NCBI GenBank assembly: GCA_963565915.1
Contig: OY751495.1
Coordinates: 2,542,001 to 2,606,000, forward strand
Direction: 5' to 3'
Length of the DNA stretch: 64,000 bases
From: Entoloma clypeatum
Taxonomy: Eukaryota > Basidiomycota > Agaricomycetes > Agaricales > Entolomataceae
The notes beneath the pieces were generated by a model. That model was not told the DNA's origin, did no database searches, and worked only from the letters and a program-made list of their open reading frames with translations. Positions 60,781 through 64,000 of the stretch are shown one piece after another; the stretch's first letter is position 1, and every line of letters starts with the position of its first letter. Made by a program: the position numbers and the translations under genes.

Positions 60781-61523
60781 CTATATCGCATCAAGAAAAG
60801 ATATAGTGTCGCCAACGGTCTGTACTCGACAAGAACGTCCAGAAGAGCGAGAAGCATCGTGTGGGTTTCTAGCATCCTTCGATTCAGATACTATCGTTTG
60901 GCGCAATACCGAAGTCATCCAGTATTTGAAATCAAAGTCCATCATCAACGGGAACCGGGGGGGGGGGGGTGGGTTGTACCGATGAACGTGGGCGGGCACG
61001 GATCGATGAGAAACCTCAGGCCTCTCCGTAAAAATCGTTCCATGGTTGAAGGTTGAAGGTTGAACAACTATCGACCATCGGCGGAGGGCGTGATTTTCCC
61101 AGCGCCTAAGAACAACTTTTGGTGTATCTTGGCTGCTCTGTAACACGGCAACGAGACGTTAGCCTTTTTTAAATCCGAGTCCCCTAGACTAGCACATACC
61201 TTCAACCAATGTATTGCGCGCGCTGCGCCATCCACAGAAGCCTTCTCAAGATTGAAACGGCGGATCAAGCCCTCGTCATCTGGTGGACATTCGGACAAAA
61301 ACACTCCATTCATCCTGCATATGTTCATAACATGCCCTGCGTTGCTCTTTGGTGATGCGTGGGTAGCACTTTGCCCGATCGTCATACAAACCGCCACTAC
61401 GTCCGGGGTCAATCGAAGAATGCCAATAACGCTCTCGCAGAAGGTAGCCCTGCTTATTATACAGAAACCTCTGTCTTCTGGTGAACCTCTTGGTTTGCGA
61501 GATAAGTATCTGGGAAATAACAT
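60781..61523 (-). CDS. unrecognised gene, at least two exons
   Basis: On the minus strand a reading frame covering MNGVFLSECPPDDEGLIRRF and EKASVDGAARAIHWLK ends at a clean GT...AG intron (about 61137-61198). It continues in phase as SSQDTPKVVLRRWENHALRR, a histidine/proline-containing stretch (PAHVHRYNPPPPPRFP) and a C-terminus ending GDTISFLDAI. A run of about ten C (minus strand) encodes the prolines. The 5' end is uncertain; an upstream ATG at 61523 is only the longest option. I do not recognise the family and see no signal peptide or membrane segment. It lies 160 bases upstream of the SLD5 start, on the same strand. Confidence 0.5.
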
Positions 61524-61671
61524 ATGCAGAATAACGTTACGAACGTGTCGACCTCAAGTCGTGGCGTTCGCGGTACTTTCTTCATAAGGATCAAGGCTGA
61601 GAGAATCGCGACAGAGTCTGACGACATTTAGGTTCGACAGGCAAGATCGCAGAACTTCTTGACCCTACAGA

Positions 61672-63260
61672 CTAACTCTGGACGGGGACGTGGGAGTTCC
61701 TAATTTGAACATGTAAGTAGTGGTTGGGAATGGTTCTCCAGATGAGCGGGAAATGTACCATCATGTATCGACGAATCTCGACGAACGTCCACATGAGAGC
61801 ATTCCGATTATAAAAAGACCAATGTAGCGATGCCAAAATGCATGGTTGCCAGGCCTCTGAGCTTTCGTGGAGATAATCAGTGAGTCGACTCTGGTACGAG
61901 GAGCTCATGGCGGAGAGGTGGCCAATTAAATTCTGAGTGAATACACCCATTTCTTTTGCACTGGAGGATGCGATATCATGATGAGGCTGGAGTAGCTTTG
62001 AATCGCACGACTTACTCGATCGAGAACTTTCGTGTGCCATATTCTCGCATGAGATCGGCAATGCCTTGGACCATATCTGCGTGGATTTTGTTTTCGTCTA
62101 CATGGTATCTTCCCGCACGGCTCTTGTCATAAAGGAATTGGAACGGCACGACGTGCGGAATCAAATCACTGGAGCCTCCGACGTCCAGAACAGAGTGCAA
62201 GCCGCGCAAGGTGCGCATAACCTCCCCGGCACGTAGATTCAGTATGGCTTCTACAGAAGCAATGCTTTCCATTCCTGCTCCCCATTCGTCCAAAGAAGAG
62301 CTGGGGCGGCTAGTGTGGGACGCTTTGACTTTGACCAGAAGACTTCCGAGTATGCGCAAGAGGAGTTTGGTATTGGGACAGATCGAGAGGACTTGCATAT
62401 ACAACTTATCGAGCTCTGCAAAGGCTTTGGATCCAGGTTGGGAGTGTCGAGTATATCCTGCAGCCGATCCATGCAGGAGAAGTGTTCTGCGTCAACATAT
62501 GTACCTCAGCACAGTGGAAGCATAGATGAAGTAACCGCCGGATCTAGTGGTAAGCAAGTGGACTACCTGATCTGACGGCCACGGTTTAGGGACGTGCTGC
62601 ATGATGTTTAGCTTGCCGAATCGTGAATATTTGTTGAAATCCGCTTCGGAGGAAAAGACGGACATCTTCTTGAGCTTGGTAGTCCCCATAAAGTGATATT
62701 TCGGTCAAAGCATTTTGAGGAGTGTTGAAGAAGTACCGGATGTGGGGTTCAGGACGGCTGACAATGAGAAATCGTTAAGGAAGGTGATACGTTTCAACGA
62801 GCTGAAGGATATAAGACAAACGTTCGAACTGGTCCGTGCCACCGCCACATTCATCCAAGCCGTCGATTACGACAAGAAATGGCGAATGGTGAATTGTGTG
62901 AGATGATAGAAGGGGATGAACGATCAACTGCTTCATTTGAATTGCAATTTGTTTGTGAAGAATATGGAGATCGCCCTCGACGGCTTTGCAGATCTCCCTT
63001 CTCGTGTTCGGCATGGACTGGGCGAGTTGGAAGCTAGCAATCGTTGTGAAGAAGCACCTGGCCTCACTACGTGTGGGTGCTGATCGAGAAACTCGCTGCT
63101 AACTGCTGGTGTGCTGCGAAACTGTCTGTGCCATTGCCGATTTACCGGCGCCGGCAGGGCCATGGAGCCAACAAATCTTTGAATCACCCAGACCTCTGTC
63201 GATCCATCGTTGAATCTCATTCAGAAGTTCTGTTCGAGTTCCGGGATGGCATCTCGGAGG
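61672..63260 (-). pseudogene. decayed NACHT-domain (NLR-like) gene
   Basis: Minus-strand order: ELLNEIQRWIDRG, then an intact-looking Walker A (ICWLHGPAGAGKSAMAQTVS, around 63135-63170). A frame break with stops follows (about 63060-63110). Then come ASFQLAQSMPNTRREICKAV, Walker B FLVVIDGLDECGGGTDQF (about 62860) and SRPEPHIRYFFNTPQNALTE. Another shift near 62640 leads into NIMQHVPKPWPSDQVVHLLT and RSGGYFIYASTVLRYI. A further shift precedes ICPNTKLLLRILGSLL and a C-terminal stretch to 62012. The open frame 61672-62061 may be the last exon. At least three frame changes make it a pseudogene. Related proteins are fungal STAND NTPases implicated in non-self recognition. No WD40 or ankyrin repeats are visible. 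Confidence 0.7.
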
Positions 63261-63732
63261 AGGTTGACGCTCATGAGAATCAAACGCAGGGCTTGGTGTC
63301 GATGCTCAAAACAATTCATAGAGCCCTACGTCAAATTGCAATCAAATGAATAGTCTTGTAATGCCGGTTGTGAGAGCACTGGCCTGTCTCTGAGCGGTGG
63401 ATTGACCTTAGCCTGGGCATGGTAATGGTTGTGCAAGTCACCTCCCACCTCATTGAACGTGCCGTTTGGAGTACATTGGACGATTGGGGTGAGACATTGT
63501 TCAAGATTGTGGTACAGCTTTTATGGCTGCGCATGGTTTTTGAGTCGGCGCGTGTAAGGCTTGAAGGTCGTAGTCCATGCGAATTGTGGAACTGACTCGA
63601 CATCGGTGCCGATGAGTTGTGACCTTGACTCGTCCACCAAACCTTTATATTCCCAAGATTCGGTCCTTTCTATCATCGGGCCTTCGCCCTCACTTCCGCC
63701 GTTTCTCTTCGCGTCTCAACGTCAAACCCAGC
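63261..63732. other. intergenic, upstream of the tRNA ligase-like gene
   Basis: The left part may hold the eroded N-terminus of the NACHT relic (minus strand, ALRLILMSVNLLRDAIPELE). The right part is a pyrimidine-rich 5' flank. Nothing else is recognised. Confidence 0.4.
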
Positions 63733-64000
63733 ATGCCTCCAACATTTCCAGAAGAGGATTCTCAGCTCATCGCAAGACTACATAGCATATCCAACAAGTC
63801 TCCCAAGCTGATCAAGTCGTCGACCTACCCAGCCCCTGCTGATCCCAGCATCACCGTTCGTAGCTGGAAGATGAACGAGTTCAAATACTATGACATACCA
63901 TCACCATTCCCGACGTTGGCCCGCGGCATATTCACCATTGAGCTTGACTCAAAAAAGGCGCAGGGTGACCAGGAAAATGATACCAAGACCGACCATCAAA
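63733..64000 (+). CDS. TRL1: tRNA ligase Trl1-like, N-terminal fragment (runs off the window)
   Basis: 89 complete codons from ATG at 63733 with no intron so far: MPPTFPEEDSQLIARLHSIS, then VRSWKMNEFKYYDIPSPFPT and LARGIFTIEL. The S-W-K-x-N-E-(F/W)-x-Y ... ARG-(L/I)-F pattern is what I recall just before the catalytic-lysine adenylyltransferase motif of fungal Trl1, which joins tRNA exons after splicing. The catalytic lysine, kinase and phosphodiesterase domains lie beyond the window. The start is supported by a pyrimidine-rich leader and by the match beginning soon after. Confidence 0.7.
   Translation, partial: MPPTFPEEDSQLIARLHSISNKSPKLIKSSTYPAPADPSITVRSWKMNEFKYYDIPSPFPTLARGIFTIELDSKKAQGDQENDTKTDHQ

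Overview
This window is nuclear DNA of a filamentous basidiomycete, most likely an Agaricomycete. Coding sequences are cut by many 47-70 nt GT-AG introns (a few GC-AG) and include micro-exons. The CPSase/ATCase gene is the fungal fusion type with a dead dihydroorotase domain. The beta-tubulin, TmpA-like, DUF3433-like, fungal SLATT and NACHT-type sequences also fit this group. I cannot name the species. Gene models were built by hand from reading frame, splice sites and remembered family motifs; no search was run.

Layout. 1-2627: mostly unreadable sequence, then a 5'-truncated Ty1/copia remnant with its 3' LTR. 2990-15676: two nested Ty3/gypsy chromoviruses. An older plus-strand element (388-bp LTRs, TSD tcttc, three in-frame TGA codons in pol) has its 5' LTR split by a young minus-strand element (3216-9315; apparently identical 434-bp LTRs, TSD actgc, open gag and pol). 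Both carry a PBS complementary to the predicted start of their own RNA (Tf1/sushi-type self-priming), and both have the heptamer G GAT TTT in phase at the end of gag for a -1 shift into pol. The older element also has an unexplained 120-codon ORF between pol and its 3' LTR.

17114-32593: a TmpA-like membrane protein (13 exons); two oxalate decarboxylase genes (20041-22523 and 26777-29261, both minus) flanking an SDR of D-erythronate dehydrogenase type (23459-24700) and a dead NACHT fragment; a DenD pseudogene beside the second oxalate decarboxylase; and a gene with a possible degenerate RNase H-like fold. The decarboxylase/DenD pair looks like a segmental duplication in which one DenD copy died and most of the decarboxylase gene was homogenised while exon 1 diverged.

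33022-56537: a DUF3433-type membrane protein, beta-tubulin and the URA2-type CPSase-ATCase. A 200-N gap (43365-43564) sits between two apparently identical 9,597-bp stretches (33768-43364 and 43565-53161). This is most simply two overlapping contig ends that were not merged, so beta-tubulin probably occurs once and the URA2-type gene is complete only in the right-hand copy.

57041-64000: a SLATT-domain membrane protein, NC2-alpha (DRAP1) convergent with GINS subunit SLD5, an unrecognised conserved-looking gene, a decayed NACHT gene, and the first 268 bases of a probable Trl1 tRNA ligase running off the end. The housekeeping genes are intact; the accessory material (retroelements, NACHT relics, duplicated decarboxylase block) is where decay, nesting and conversion are visible.
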